Below, piece after piece: positions 37,007 through 47,466 of a stretch of 64,000 bases of DNA. Position 1 is the stretch's first letter, and each line of letters starts with the position of its first letter. Under the pieces are notes generated by a model. The model worked only from the letters and a program-made list of their open reading frames with translations, did not search any database and was not told the DNA's origin. The translations under genes were made by a program, and so were the position numbers. The DNA is from Chryseobacterium tructae (GTDB taxonomy: Bacteria > Bacteroidota > Bacteroidia > Flavobacteriales > Weeksellaceae), in contig NZ_JAUFQR010000001.1 in the NCBI RefSeq assembly GCF_030409875.1, forward strand, positions 1,302,001 through 1,366,000, written 5' to 3'.

Positions 37007-38011
37007 ATGGAAGCATCATATTTTAAATATTTATTAAAATTCAAACGCCCGAGTGGAACATCTCGTGGCGTTTTGCTTGATAAGGAGACCTTTATTCTTG
37101 AAATTTCAGAGAATGGAAAAAAAGGAATAGGGGAATGTGCCATTTTCAGAGGATTGAGTTTTGATGATCGCCCTGATTATGAAGATAAGTTGAAATGGTT
37201 ATCTGAAAATATCAATCAAAATCCGGACTTTTTAAAAGAAGAATTAAAAGAATTTCCCTCCATATGGTTTGGGTATGAACAAGCTATTCAGAACTTAAAG
37301 TTTGGAGCCAATCTCTATTTTCCAAGTGAGTTTACCGAAGGAAAATCGGCCATTACCATCAATGGATTGATCTGGATGGGTGAGGTTGGGTATATGGAAG
37401 AACAGATTCAGGATAAACTGGAAAAAGGATTTCATTGTATCAAATTGAAAATCGGAGTCGATTGGAAATCGGAACATATTATTCTTCAACAATTGAGAGA
37501 GAAATTCTCTAAGGAACAACTGGAACTTCGTGTAGACGCTAATGGTGGCTTTACCAAAGAAGAGGCTGTCGTTGTTTTGCAACAGCTGGCAGACTTACAT
37601 ATTCATTCTATTGAACAGCCTATCAAAGCCGGAAACTGGAAGGATATGGCAGAGTTATGTGCTCAGACACCTACACCTATTGCTTTAGATGAAGAATTGA
37701 TCGGAATTACAGATCCTGAAGAGAAAAAAAAGCTGTTAGAGATTATAAAACCACAATATATCATTCTAAAGCCAGCTTTGGTTGGTGGGTTTGCAGGCTC
37801 TGATGAATGGATTGCTCTTTCCGATGAGCTCAATATTGATTGGTGGATTACATCAGCACTAGAAAGTAATATAGGTTTGAATGCTATTGCCCAATATACC
37901 TTCACAAAAAAAAGTCCAATGCCACAAGGTTTAGGCACTGGAGCTTTATTTACAAATAATTTCGAATCCAGCTTAGATCTCAGAAATGAGTTGTTGTGGT
38001 TCAAAATATAA
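37007..38011 (+). CDS. menC: o-Succinylbenzoate synthase (enolase superfamily)
   Basis: The 334-residue enzyme dehydrates SHCHC to o-succinylbenzoate in menaquinone synthesis. Enolase-superfamily catalytic motifs are in place: HCIKLKIGVDW with the KxK pair, LRVDANGGF and SIEQP metal ligands, ALDEE, and ILKPALVGGF with the opposite lysine. A dipeptide epimerase is the main alternative, but the family form and the menaquinone need of this group favour MenC. The ATG directly follows the fbp stop. Its last 100 bases are the parent of two decayed copies further on (38213 and 38516). Confidence 0.88.
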   Translation: MEASYFKYLLKFKRPSGTSRGVLLDKETFILEISENGKKGIGECAIFRGLSFDDRPDYEDKLKWLSENINQNPDFLKEELKEFPSIWFGYEQAIQNLKFGANLYFPSEFTEGKSAITINGLIWMGEVGYMEEQIQDKLEKGFHCIKLKIGVDWKSEHIILQQLREKFSKEQLELRVDANGGFTKEEAVVVLQQLADLHIHSIEQPIKAGNWKDMAELCAQTPTPIALDEELIGITDPEEKKKLLEIIKPQYIILKPALVGGFAGSDEWIALSDELNIDWWITSALESNIGLNAIAQYTFTKKSPMPQGLGTGALFTNNFESSLDLRNELLWFKI

Positions 38012-38016
38012 AAATA

Positions 38017-38172
38017 TTAAGGGCAAGTTGGTTTATCCGAATGTCCCCAATCCCATTCTTTGCAACATCTGGCTCTCTCATCCCAGAGGTTGCAGCCTAT
38101 GGGTACTACTGGAATATTTCCTCCTTGGATAGTTTTTAGTTCTCCTTTTCTTAGTTTTTTTAGATTTTTCAT
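38017..38172 (-). CDS. Double-glycine leader, Cys/Trp-rich bacteriocin-like peptide 1
   Basis: ATG 38172 gives 51 residues: leader MKNLKKLRKGELKTIQGG, then a short core with GC-NL-W-DERAR-CC-KE-W and a last Cys two residues from the end. The leader matches the 'bacteriocin-like' peptides common in Chryseobacterium. The GG would be cut by a C39-type peptidase-transporter during export. None is in this window. The longer frame to 38223 adds a leader-less extension and is rejected. It converges on menC with a 5-base gap. Confidence 0.82.
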   Translation of the reverse strand: MKNLKKLRKGELKTIQGGNIPVVPIGCNLWDERARCCKEWDWGHSDKPTCP

Positions 38173-38212
38173 ATGTACATGTATTTTAACATTGATAATT
38201 TGTGATGATTTA

Positions 38213-38315
38213 TTAAAGCGCAATACCGCAAAGCTTAAATATCAAGCTTTATCTATCAATAATTTTAAATTTGTTCAGATCTCAGCAATGATCTGTTTAG
38301 ATTTAAGTATAAAAA
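38213..38315 (+). repeat. Decayed copy A of the menC 3' end
   Basis: About 100 bases align without large gaps to the end of menC (37912-38017): AAAGCGCAATACCGCAAAGC against AAAGTCCAATGCCACAAGG, then AGCTTTAT, AATAATTT, CAGATCTCAG-AATGA and a final TATAAAAATG. The reading frame is lost. It lies between peptide genes 1 and 2, where menC lies before peptide 1. Confidence 0.75.
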
Positions 38316-38319
38316 TGGG

Positions 38320-38475
38320 TTAACAGGTTCGGTTATCTGGATATTGCCAATCCCATTCTAGACAACATCTGCTTTTGAAATCCCATTCTATGCAGCCTAA
38401 AGGTATATCCGGAATATATCCTCCTCCTTTAATGGTTTTTAATACTTTTTTTTCTAGTTTTCTTAGATTTTTCAT
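38320..38475 (-). CDS. Double-glycine leader, Cys/Trp-rich bacteriocin-like peptide 2
   Basis: This 51-residue peptide is too short for most gene calls. Leader MKNLRKLEKKVLKTIKGG is followed by GYIPDIP and the core GC-IE-W-DFKSR-CC-LE-W-DW, with Cys as the last residue. The core pattern is the same as in peptide 1, including DW after the second W. The intact frame, conserved motif and diverged sequence argue that it is a real, selected gene. Confidence 0.8.
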   Translation of the reverse strand: MKNLRKLEKKVLKTIKGGGYIPDIPLGCIEWDFKSRCCLEWDWQYPDNRTC

Positions 38476-38515
38476 GATTGATACTTTTAGTAATTAGATG
38501 TGATTTTGAATATAA

Positions 38516-38620
38516 TAAAAAGTCCAATGCCACAAAGTTTAGGCATTGGAGCTTATAGGGAGTCATTTAGTATCCATTGTAGTCTCTAAAATGAGCAACT
38601 ACGGTTCAAAATGTAAAATG
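38516..38620 (+). repeat. Decayed copy B of the menC 3' end
   Basis: AAAAGTCCAATGCCACAAAG is nearly identical to the menC sequence at 37911, followed by TTTAGGCATTGGAGCTTAT and, at the end, GGTTCAAAATGTAAAA against GGTTCAAAATATAAAA of menC. The middle is rearranged. It lies about 303 bases after copy A, which is about 301 bases after the menC original. Confidence 0.85.
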
Positions 38621-38624
38621 TATT

Positions 38625-38792
38625 TTAGCAATAAGGAGGTGGTGAATCTGGGCAAGTAGTGCCGCCACAGTAACCTTCTGCCCATGCTCTACAGCAGGCT
38701 GCGGCCGGATTCCAGTTGTTGCACCCAAGTGGTGGTCTTCCACCTTTAATTTTTTTTAATTCCCCTTTGTTTAATTTTCTTAGATTTTTCAT
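38625..38792 (-). CDS. Double-glycine leader, Cys/Trp-rich bacteriocin-like peptide 3
   Basis: This 55-residue peptide has leader MKNLRKLNKGELKKIKGG, then RPPL and the core GC-NN-W-NPAAA-CC-RA-W, followed by a longer tail with three further Cys (YCGGTTC and a final C). The leader is nearly identical to the other two and the core motif is the same, while the tail is diversified. It is the most different of the three mature peptides. Confidence 0.8.
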   Translation of the reverse strand: MKNLRKLNKGELKKIKGGRPPLGCNNWNPAAACCRAWAEGYCGGTTCPDSPPPYC

Positions 38793-39271
38793 TGTAAATA
38801 TTTTAATTTGTTTGATAAGTAAATATCCAAAATCATTTTAAATTATACAACAGTAGGTGAATTATTTTATTGATTTTTAACAAGATAATAGAATTTTTAT
38901 ATCAATATTGTAAAATTGAATGTTGGGGTGTATTATCTATCAATAATTATTCATCAGGTCAGTCATGAAGAAAAATCCCTGCACAGCATATGTAGGAATA
39001 ATAAGGTAAGTTCGAAGGTATTTAAAGAATAAAGTAATTGTGCGGTCGGATAATCTATTATTTTGTGGGTTGTTTGTAATTTAAATCACATCTTTTACGA
39101 AAATGGCTTTCTTTATATAATTTAAAATATAAGAAAATCTGTTTTTAATTTTTTTCATGATAAAAAAATTGTAATTCTCTATTATTTGAATTGGCAATCA
39201 TTATGCCATTGATCAGAGCTGTAGCGACTTTAACATAGGAGTTGATTTTATAAGATTTTTTTAATTAATCA
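38793..39271. other. Gene-free interval after the peptide array
   Basis: About 480 AT-rich bases without a supported gene. A 15-base word, TATCTATCAATAATT (near 38934), also occurs in menC-tail copy A (near 38250) and could be the last trace of a further unit. I found no fourth peptide; a 25-codon frame starting near 39160 has no GG leader. Confidence 0.5.
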
Positions 39272-40401
39272 TTAAGAAATAATTGTGAAAATATTTTCGT
39301 TATTTATTACTCTATTGCTGATAAGATTCCTATCTATTCCATATAAATTTTGAAAAATGTCATTCTGAACCTGTGAGCTGGAGAGGTATCCCCAATGGTT
39401 CCCGACTTCATATTTCAAACTGTTCAATACATCATCTTTCACAAAAGTACAGTCGATGATAGAAACAATATCTTTATAAGGACTGATGTCACTTGGTCCG
39501 TTCTTACCTAATCGCGGGGTAAGGATATTCTTGGTAAACTGAGAGATTCCGAGAATCAGATCCTGCCTGTTCAGGTAAATAGAAATTCGGTTGGCAAGCA
39601 AGGGTAATTTATTAAATGAATCTTCAGAGTCTTCAAATACTTTATAGGATACATCAGCATTCAATAGGATTACCTGATCAATCACTCTGAGAATATTCTC
39701 TCTTTAAGACTGTACAGCATACTTTGAAGAACTCTGTTTCCAAGAGAATGAGCCATAATATGAATTCTCTGGTTGCACGGGATCAAATCGCGGTTGGAAA
39801 AAATATCCTTTAAAAACTGGGTATAAAAATAGAATAACCTGAGCAATGAGGTTCCGGAGTTGATGCTTGATGCCTTGTCATCAAAATAGCTCAATGGAAT
39901 AATACTACCAGAAGCCGGCCAGCTCACAAATAAAATATGTTCAACAGGAGAAGCGGGATTGTCAATGAATATTTTTTTTAGATCAAGAATAGCCTTTAAT
40001 TCATCATCAAAGTCATACAGATAACCATGGATGAATATCAGAACATCACTTCTATCCTTGGTGGCAGACATATTTTTGTATAATTCGTAGAAAAGTCGTT
40101 GAGTTCCGCCAAGATTATTGGCTGTGAGAGGCGATTTTTTAATTCCTTTTTCATTCAGTAAAACGTCCAAAACCTCTTGGTATCCTTGTTTTTCTGGCTC
40201 AGAAAATAGGTTGTAATTCAGGATGTTTCTGTTGGTGTAATTTTTTTTCTTTTTAGCCGCAGCAGTAGGTTCCTTATAGTTCTCAAAATCACATTTGGCA
40301 ATTCTGAAATTAGGAATTGAATACTCATCATTGGAAAATGAATCTACTTTTTCCCCCTTATGACGGACGATTTTCCGATTGCTTAAAATATAAACGGCCA
40401 T
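39272..40401 (-). CDS. DUF900-type alpha/beta hydrolase (one apparent frameshift near 39692)
   Basis: The protein has the strand-turn VLIFIHGYLYDF, then ILFVSWPASGSI, and the nucleophile elbow IMAHSLGNRVL with Ser219. That combination is the DUF900 / 'esterase YpfH-like' hydrolase pattern. After SLKERI the frame breaks; one base restores RVIDQVILLNADV and the C-terminal domain, total 376 residues. There is no signal peptide. It is divergent from a membrane patatin, so two lipase-like enzymes share one control region. The substrate is unknown; an esterase or lipase is inferred. I treat the break as a sequence error. Confidence 0.8.
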
Positions 40402-40474
40402 GATTAGTTTTTTATAAAGTTAATAAAAATAATGAATCAAAATACCCCTTTCGGGTGATTTGTTGTAAGTCATG

Positions 40475-40502
40475 GTTTTAGTAATTTTAATATCACTAAA
40501 AC
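40475..40502. promoter_or_regulatory. Inverted repeat between the two divergent hydrolase genes
   Basis: GTTTTAGT (40475-40482) and ACTAAAAC (40495-40502) are perfect inverted arms around a 12-base spacer. The outer CATGG/CCATG bases extend the symmetry. It lies just before the patatin ATG and could be an operator or a hairpin covering the start. Confidence 0.45.
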
Positions 40503-40509
40503 TAATACC

Positions 40510-43500
40510 ATGAAAGCCTTTATCTACTATGTGGAAAAGATTTATAATACCATTAAAGCGAATGGGATTTATATCTTTCTGTCTGTTTTTTTTGTTTTTT
40601 TACTATTTGTAGTTTCAGATGTGAGTAATGATTTTATTTATGCTTTGAGTGATGCAGGGAATCTTCCTAATGTTTTTTATATTGTGTTAGCATTTATATT
40701 ACTTACTATTTCCTTATGGGTAATTCCTGGCGCATTTTTAAAAACATTTTTAGGTTCTAAAACAGAACCTAAAGTCGTAGAATTTTATTATCGTGGTTTT
40801 GAAAAGATTTATAACGGCCGGAGAAACAAAAAAAGAAACCAGATTCCGGTAAAGTATATAGCGATAGCTCCCTGGATTATTTACAACACTACATTGGTAG
40901 TGTGTTTGGCAAAATCTTTAGTTGAGTTGATGAATAAGGAGGAGCGTAAGGGGTGGCTGTATAAAGACGGGACATATATTGCTTTATTTGTAGTTATATT
41001 GCTTTTATCCTTTACTGTTTTAGCTGTATTAAATCAAAAATCAGGTAAGTTATATCGTCTTTTTATAGCCAATAGAAATTATAAAAGTGTATTGAATGCA
41101 TTTGTGATGTTTCTTGTGATTTTTATTGCACTTCCGTTAATAGTTTTCATTTTTAAAGATGTACAACTGGAATTAAGTACAGGGAAATCCTATTGCTACT
41201 TTTTGATTGCTCTGATTATCTACAATTTCTTATGTATTTTGATGACATTTCTATTTTTGATCTATAAGGAAAAAGAGAGAGCAGATACAAAAGCCAGATA
41301 TGAATTCAGTAGAAAGATTCATCGAGCAGTACTGATTTTGAGTGGACTTTTTTTATTAATTTTCTGTGTGCTGAGTATATATTCCAAGCTGATCTGGATA
41401 TCTCCTACCGTGATATTGATTATTGTCTCTGCTGTTTGGTATTGGCCTTCGAATTATTATATACAACTCCAAGAATTATTATTACGATCAATTATAGCAG
41501 AAAGAAACCAACAGCTAAGTATGATTGGCAGGAATACATTTTTTTGGGAAGTTTGGTTCTGCTTGCTCTCTATTTTTTACTTCTTGGAGATAAAAAAATC
41601 TATTTGATAGAAGGATCAAATAAGGATCTATTTCAATTTAAAAAAAATCCAGATACATTAATAGACAAGAGAGATACCTTAGAAGATAGATTTTGTGAAT
41701 GGCTACGGCATAACCATCATATTGATGATCCGAATAATAACGAACCTATTGATGTATTTCTTGTTTCCGGGCAAGGAGGCGGTTCTACAGCCGGAACGTG
41801 GATGCTTTCAGGGTTACTGAATGCGGATGCTACCAATCCTCAGTTTTATAAAAATATTTTTAGTATTTCCACTGTTTCAGGATCATCGAATGGAGCCAAT
41901 TTTTACCTGGCTATTAAAACTAATGATGTCTTGTCTGAAGATATAGATGCCAGTTTTATGAAGGAAGAAAGGGATAATATAGTGCGTAAAATTTATAACA
42001 GAAACTATTTTAGTAGTAATTTTTTAGGGCTGATGTTTTCTGATTTCACCATTAATCCTCTTATTTCCATTTTCAGTAAAAAGATTGATCGAAATTATAT
42101 CCTGCAAAAAGAAGAAGCCAATGCAATGGTGGAAGCTGCTGAATTAGTACATGCAAAGAATTTGGAGTCTGTTAGATCTTATTTTGATCAGAATTATTTC
42201 AATTTGTGGTATCCTAAAAAGGAGAAGATGAGCTCATTAAGACCTTTAAACCCTTTGCTTTTTCTTAATACAACATTAATGAATACAGGCGAGAAAGCTA
42301 TTTTTTCTCCTGTTAAGTTTTGTAATCAAGGGATTCGCGCAAAAGATATTGCTGAAGAATTTGCCAAAACAAAAGAAGGTGATAGTAGTTATATTCCCAT
42401 TTCTGCTGCCGTTGCTCAAAGTCAGGCATTTCCAATATTAAGTACCTATAATTTGGTGCCCGGAACAGGAAATCTTGGTGATGGTGGGTTTTATGAAAAC
42501 ACAGGAACATCTACTACACTTGCTGTTTATAAAAGGCTCAAAAGGTATTATAAAAAAGACCTTGCTGATCTATATCCCAATAGACAAATCCGGTTCATAC
42601 TTATGTGTTTCATTTCAGAAGATGAAGAAGAATTAAAAAATAAAAAAAATCCAAAACCTGCTCAAGAAAATACCTTTAATGTTTTGGGGAAATCTATGAT
42701 CTATTATACGATAAGCCAAACGTATAAAACTCCTTTTAAAGGACATGCTGAGGATGCCTTAAAAGCTTTAGAGGAAGAAGTGAATATGTCAAATCAAGAA
42801 GAAGGTCGTGTTGATGAATATTTACCCATCAAAAACTCTGAGAAATTTGCTACCACAAGATTGATCAGTAAAAAAACAATTAATGAAATGCTTCAGTATG
42901 GAAGAAAAGATAAGGGAGCAGGGGTTATCATTAGTAATTTAAAAAAGATAGAAGCTAGCCGGAATGATTATTTCGCAATCAATAAAGAGATTTCGGAAAT
43001 CGAAAGAATAGTTCATGCCCAAAAGAATATATATCGTAGTTATGAATTGACCTCTAATGTGAAAAATATGCCAGGTGAATTGGGCGGTAACACTGTAAGA
43101 AACAAAAGGTTTTTGGGAGGTATATCGACTGCAATGCGTAAAAATATTTCTGTACCTACTGATAAAAAGGTGTCTACAGTTTACATTAATTATACTAACA
43201 ATGTTGATGAAAAGCGGGTGAATGATATCAGTAATTATATCCGTAATACAGTAAGCACCACAGTTTCTGAAGAAGGAAAAAACAACAACTATGTGTTTAC
43301 AGTACCGGGATCTCAGAAAGTTTCTTTCTCAGGAGAAAATACGATCAGGTATTTCAATAAAGGAGATAGTACTTTAGCTAAAAATCTTCAGAAAGAACTT
43401 TCTAAAAAAGGAGTTTATTTACGGGTAAAGCCTGCCGGTTCTGAAAAAATATCAACTGTTGCTCCGGAAGGACGATTGGATATTTTAATCAATGATTTAA

Positions 43501-43520
43501 AAAATTATGAAAAAAGATAG
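40510..43520 (+). CDS. Membrane-anchored patatin-like phospholipase (one apparent frameshift near 41440-41500)
   Basis: The N-terminal third has about seven to nine membrane segments (for example NGIYIFLSVFFVFLLFVVS and FYIVLAFILLTISLWVIPG). After the break comes one more (YIFLGSLVLLALYFLLLG), then a patatin domain: oxyanion GQGGGSTAGTW near residue 420, nucleophile elbow VSGSSNGA near 457 and catalytic Asp in LGDGGFYENTG near 657. With one base restored the protein has 1,003 residues. It would cleave acyl chains of phospholipids at the membrane. Two separate overlapping genes are possible but the overlap, with a TTG start, argues for one. I treat the break as a sequence error. Confidence 0.8.
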
Positions 43521-43564
43521 TAAAGCTCTTATGAATTAGAGTTTTCTGAACCCCAAATTTTCCG

Positions 43565-43572
43565 TAACTTTG
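43565..43572 (+). promoter_or_regulatory. -7 promoter element TAACTTTG for glnS
   Basis: It matches TAnnTTTG, with about 35 bases to the ATG at 43608. Confidence 0.75.
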
Positions 43573-43607
43573 TACCACTTTTTTTGCTATAAACAAAAGC
43601 TAATTTA

Positions 43608-45292
43608 ATGGAAGAAGAAAAAAAATCACTCAATTTTATTGAGCAAATTATTGAAGATGATCTGGCAAACGGTTTGAACAAGGATCAGATCCGTTTCCGT
43701 TTTCCGCCTGAACCTAATGGTTACCTGCATGTAGGGCATACAAAAGCCATCTGCATCAACTTTGGGCTGGGGGAAAAATACAACGCTCCCGTAAACCTTC
43801 GTTTCGACGATACGAACCCTGAAAAAGAAGAACAGGAATTCGTAGATTCTATCATGAAAGATGTTGAATGGTTAGGTTTCAAATGGGATAAAGTTTTGTA
43901 CGCATCCGATTACTTCCAGCAGCTTTACGATTGGGCAGTACAATTAATTAAAGAGGGAAAAGCTTATGTAGATGAACAACCCTCTGACGTGATTACCGAG
44001 CAAAGAAAAAATCCTGCAGAACCAGGAATTGAATCTCCATACAGAAATCGTCCTGTTGAAGAGTCTTTAGATTTATTCGAAAGGATGAAAAACGGGGAAT
44101 TTGAAAGTGGTTCAATGTCTCTTCGTGCAAAAATCGACATGGTTTCACCAAACATGAATATGCGTGACCCTGTTATGTATAGAATTTTGAATAAGCCTCA
44201 CCACAGAACGGGTACGGCTTGGAAAATCTATCCAATGTACGATTGGGCTCACGGTGAATCCGATTATATAGAGCAAATTTCACACTCGCTTTGTTCTTTA
44301 GAGTTTGAGAATCACAGACCTCTTTACAACTGGTATTTAGATCAGGTGTATGAAGAAGGTAAGGTTAAGAACAAGCAGAGAGAATTTGCAAGGATGAATG
44401 TTTCTTATATGATCACTTCTAAGAGAAAGCTGCAAAGACTTGTTGCTGAAGGAGTAGTAACAGGATGGGATGATCCAAGAATGCCTACTATTTCCGGAAT
44501 GAGAAGAAAGGTTTCACTGCAACTGCTATCAGGAACTTTATTGATAAAGTAGGGGTGGCAAAAAGAGAAAACCTGATTGAGATCCAGTTACTTGATTTCT
44601 GTGTACGTGAAGACCTGAATAAGGTGGCTAAACGTGTGATGACAGTAGTAGATCCTGTAAAATTAGTGATTGAAAACTATCCTGAAGATAAAGAAGAATG
44701 GGTAGAAACTGAAAACAATCCTGAACAGGAAAATGCAGGAACCAGAGAAATTCCTTTCTCCAGAGAACTGTATATCGAACGTGAGGACTTCAAAGAAGAA
44801 GCAAATAACAAATTCTTCAGACTGAAATTAGGTGGTGAAGTTCGTCTAAAATCAGCATACATCATCAAAGCTGAAAGAGTAGAGAAAGATGAAAATGGTG
44901 AAATCACAACGATCTACGCTACTTATGATGAGAAGAGTAAGTCCGGAAGTGGAACAGAAGAGAGCTTAAGAAAAGTAAAAGGAACACTTCACTGGGTATC
45001 TGCTAAACATGCTATTCCTGTTGAGGTAAGAATCTATGATCAATTGTTTACCGTTGAACAACCGGATGCTGAAAAAGATGTAGACTTCTTAAACTTCATC
45101 AATCCTGAATCTGTGACTACAGTTCAAGGTTTTGCTGAGCCAAGTTTGAAGGATGTAGCTGTGGGTGAGCCACTTCAGTTCCAGAGAATCGGATACTTTA
45201 CAAAAGACCAGGATTCTACGGATGCTACATTGGTATTCAACCGTACAGTAACATTAAAAGATTCTTTAAGCCTTAATAATTATAAGGAATAA
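43608..45292 (+). CDS. glnS: Glutaminyl-tRNA synthetase (one apparent frameshift near 44511)
   Basis: This class I synthetase charges tRNA-Gln. It shows [15 protein letters not shown] with the HIGH-type motif at residues 41-44, the [11 protein letters not shown] and [15 protein letters not shown] catalytic parts, and MITSKRKL (KMSKS-type). The frame breaks after GMRRK. One G restored in AAAGGTTTC near 44511 gives [17 protein letters not shown] and a normal 561-residue enzyme with the C-terminal anticodon-binding barrels. The gene is essential unless another route to Gln-tRNA exists, which makes this break strong evidence for an error in the sequence. Confidence 0.93.
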
Positions 45293-45295
45293 ATT

Positions 45296-45345
45296 AATAA
45301 ATAAAAGAACAGGACTTAGAAATAAGTCCTGTTCTTTTATTTATT
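45296..45345. terminator. Long perfect hairpin after glnS
   Basis: A 23-bp perfect stem with a GAAA tetraloop spans 45296-45345. The core AAGAACAGGACTTA / TAAGTCCTGTTCTT is flanked by AATAAATA / TATTTATT. It can terminate both glnS and the convergent oleate hydratase transcripts. Confidence 0.9.
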
Positions 45346-45437
45346 GCTACGAATAATCTATAAAATAATTCGTGCATTAGTGGCAATAAAAAACTTTGTG
45401 TCTCCCGTATTTTTCAATAGTAAGAGCCCATTGTTTT

Positions 45438-47377
45438 CTAACCTTTTACTCCTTTGATCCAATCCTGGAATTTACCAACCTGTTCCATAAAGAAAGATTC
45501 ATGTTCCTCTTTTTCTTCAGGACGATCAACTAATATGTGTTCAAAGTAAGTGTTTTTCAGGATTTTTCTTAAAATTCCCTCTCCTAAGAATGGCTTATAA
45601 TCGTTTAAAGCCTGAGTGGCTTTTAATAAATGGCGAATGTCATACTGTAATGGATTAATATCAGGAACCTGTTTGTTGAGGTTAAGAAGATTGTATACGG
45701 CTATTCTGGCTGTTCTTACAGAACTTTCCATGGTGAATACTACATCATTATTGGTTTCTACAAACTGACCTACCAATCCTAAATTGGTACAGCCTTCAGG
45801 CACTACTCTCGGACGGTCTCCTTTAGCTCTAGGCATGAACATAGAAGTAATGTAAGGCATAAATGCAGTACGAACGATCGTATTTTCAATCACGTTATCC
45901 AGTTGATCTGTCATTCCAAGATGATGGCATAATTCAGCAAGAATCTCGTTTCCTGTACATTCAGGCATCGTTTTTTTGATGTAATTTCCTTCTTTATCCA
46001 TGAGCAGGGCATATACCCACACTACAAGAACATCATCCGGCTGAGTAGGGTAATGCGGCTGTCTGTTGCAGGTAAACTCATGACCCAATTAGAATCAGTA
46101 ATCGTAATGATACCTCCCGTAGCTGTTTTTCCGGAATAAGGATCATTCACACATAATTCTTTTAATTTCTCAGTGAATGCAGACGGGCGACATGTTAACG
46201 TTGCAGATTCCCATGAAGATTTTTCAATATGGCTGCAGAATTTTTCAGGTTTCCCGAAGACTTCAGATTTGGCAGCAAGATTTTTCCATAATTTCCATCC
46301 GGCACTTTGTCCCGCACTGCTGTTGTCTATGGTCACTTCAGGAACAGTCGTATTATTTCCATAGAAAGTACTTTCCGTCATAGATCCTGTCGTTACAATC
46401 ACATAGTCGTCTTTACCGATTGGGATTCTTACTTCTTCTCCATTTTGTTCTGTAATGATCCCTTCTACCGTTTTTCCTTCGGTATTGATATGAACATCAA
46501 GGTCTTTTACCAGGGTATCAAACTGAATTTGTACTCCTTTTTCTACCAGAAAGTTTTTTAATGGAGTAACAAAGGTGTCGTACTGATTATATTTAGGGAA
46601 TACAAGACATGAGAAATCTTTCATCCCGTCAATAGCGTGAAGGAATCTGTGCATATACAATTTCAGCTCCAGTAAGCTATGCCAGTTTTCAAAGGCGAAC
46701 ATAGAGCGCCAGAAGAACCAGAAATTACTATTAAGGAATGATTCCGCAAAATAATCTTCAATACTAAGGTCATCAAGTTCTTCTTTTTTCTTTAATAAAA
46801 GCTTAACAATGGCCAATTGGTCTTTTTTCTCCAATCCGAATTTACTGAAATCCTGAATCTGTCCTTGATTGTGAATCAATCTTGCTTTTGAATAATTGGG
46901 ATCATTATCATTGATCAGGCGATACTCATCCAATACACTGTAAGGGGCAGGGAGTTCCAGCGCAGGAATATCCTGGAAAATATCCCATAGATTTTCATAC
47001 GTCATATCCATCTCACGGCCACCACGAATGATATAACCGTCTTTTGCATTTCCGGCTCCATCTAATGAACCTCCTTCAATAGCTAGTTGATCCAGAAAAA
47101 TAATATTTTTACCAGGGACATGACCATCACGGATAAAATAATATGCTGCAGACATTCCTGCAATTCCGCTTCCGACAATATAGATTGTACTGTTTTCGTA
47201 GGATTGTAAAGGAATCCCTTTATTTCTTTGATAGTTTCCGATCTGGTCTGAAAAAGGCATTGTCTTTTCAGGAGTATTAATCTGAACTTCCTTGCTTGAA
47301 TCCGGTTCGTGGTTTACTTTTCCAAACTGGTCAGAGGCATTTAAAACTTTGTCGAATTTTGAATTGATCGTACTCAT
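45438..47377 (-). CDS. ohyA: Oleate hydratase, MCRA family (one apparent frameshift near 46074)
   Basis: This FAD enzyme adds water to the cis-9 double bond of oleate, giving 10-hydroxystearate. The N-terminus has the dinucleotide motif [18 protein letters not shown] and the RGGREM loop with Glu122-Met123, the catalytic-loop residues of Elizabethkingia oleate hydratase. The two frames join near 46074, where one T restores [15 protein letters not shown], giving 646 residues, exactly the length of that enzyme. An AraC-family gene lies 90 bases upstream on the same strand. It likely detoxifies or processes unsaturated fatty acids. I treat the break as a sequence error. Confidence 0.92.
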
Positions 47378-47466
47378 TTTATTTTGTTTTTTTTGAACAT
47401 TATAAAGGTACCTCTATTCAAAAAGCAATGTATATCCCTAATGTCAGAATTAGTGTCCCGAAATTC

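Noticed and set aside
38173..38223. Longer form of peptide 1 starting at 38223
   Set aside because: The MKNLKKL start at 38172 matches the other two leaders; the extension lacks any leader-like sequence.
39085..39160. A 25-codon minus-strand frame that might be a fourth peptide
   Set aside because: It has no GG leader, Cys pair or Trp; it is probably random.
43608..45292. glnS called as a pseudogene or two genes
   Set aside because: One restored base gives a complete enzyme, and loss of glnS should not be tolerated; see the shared -1 pattern in other genes.
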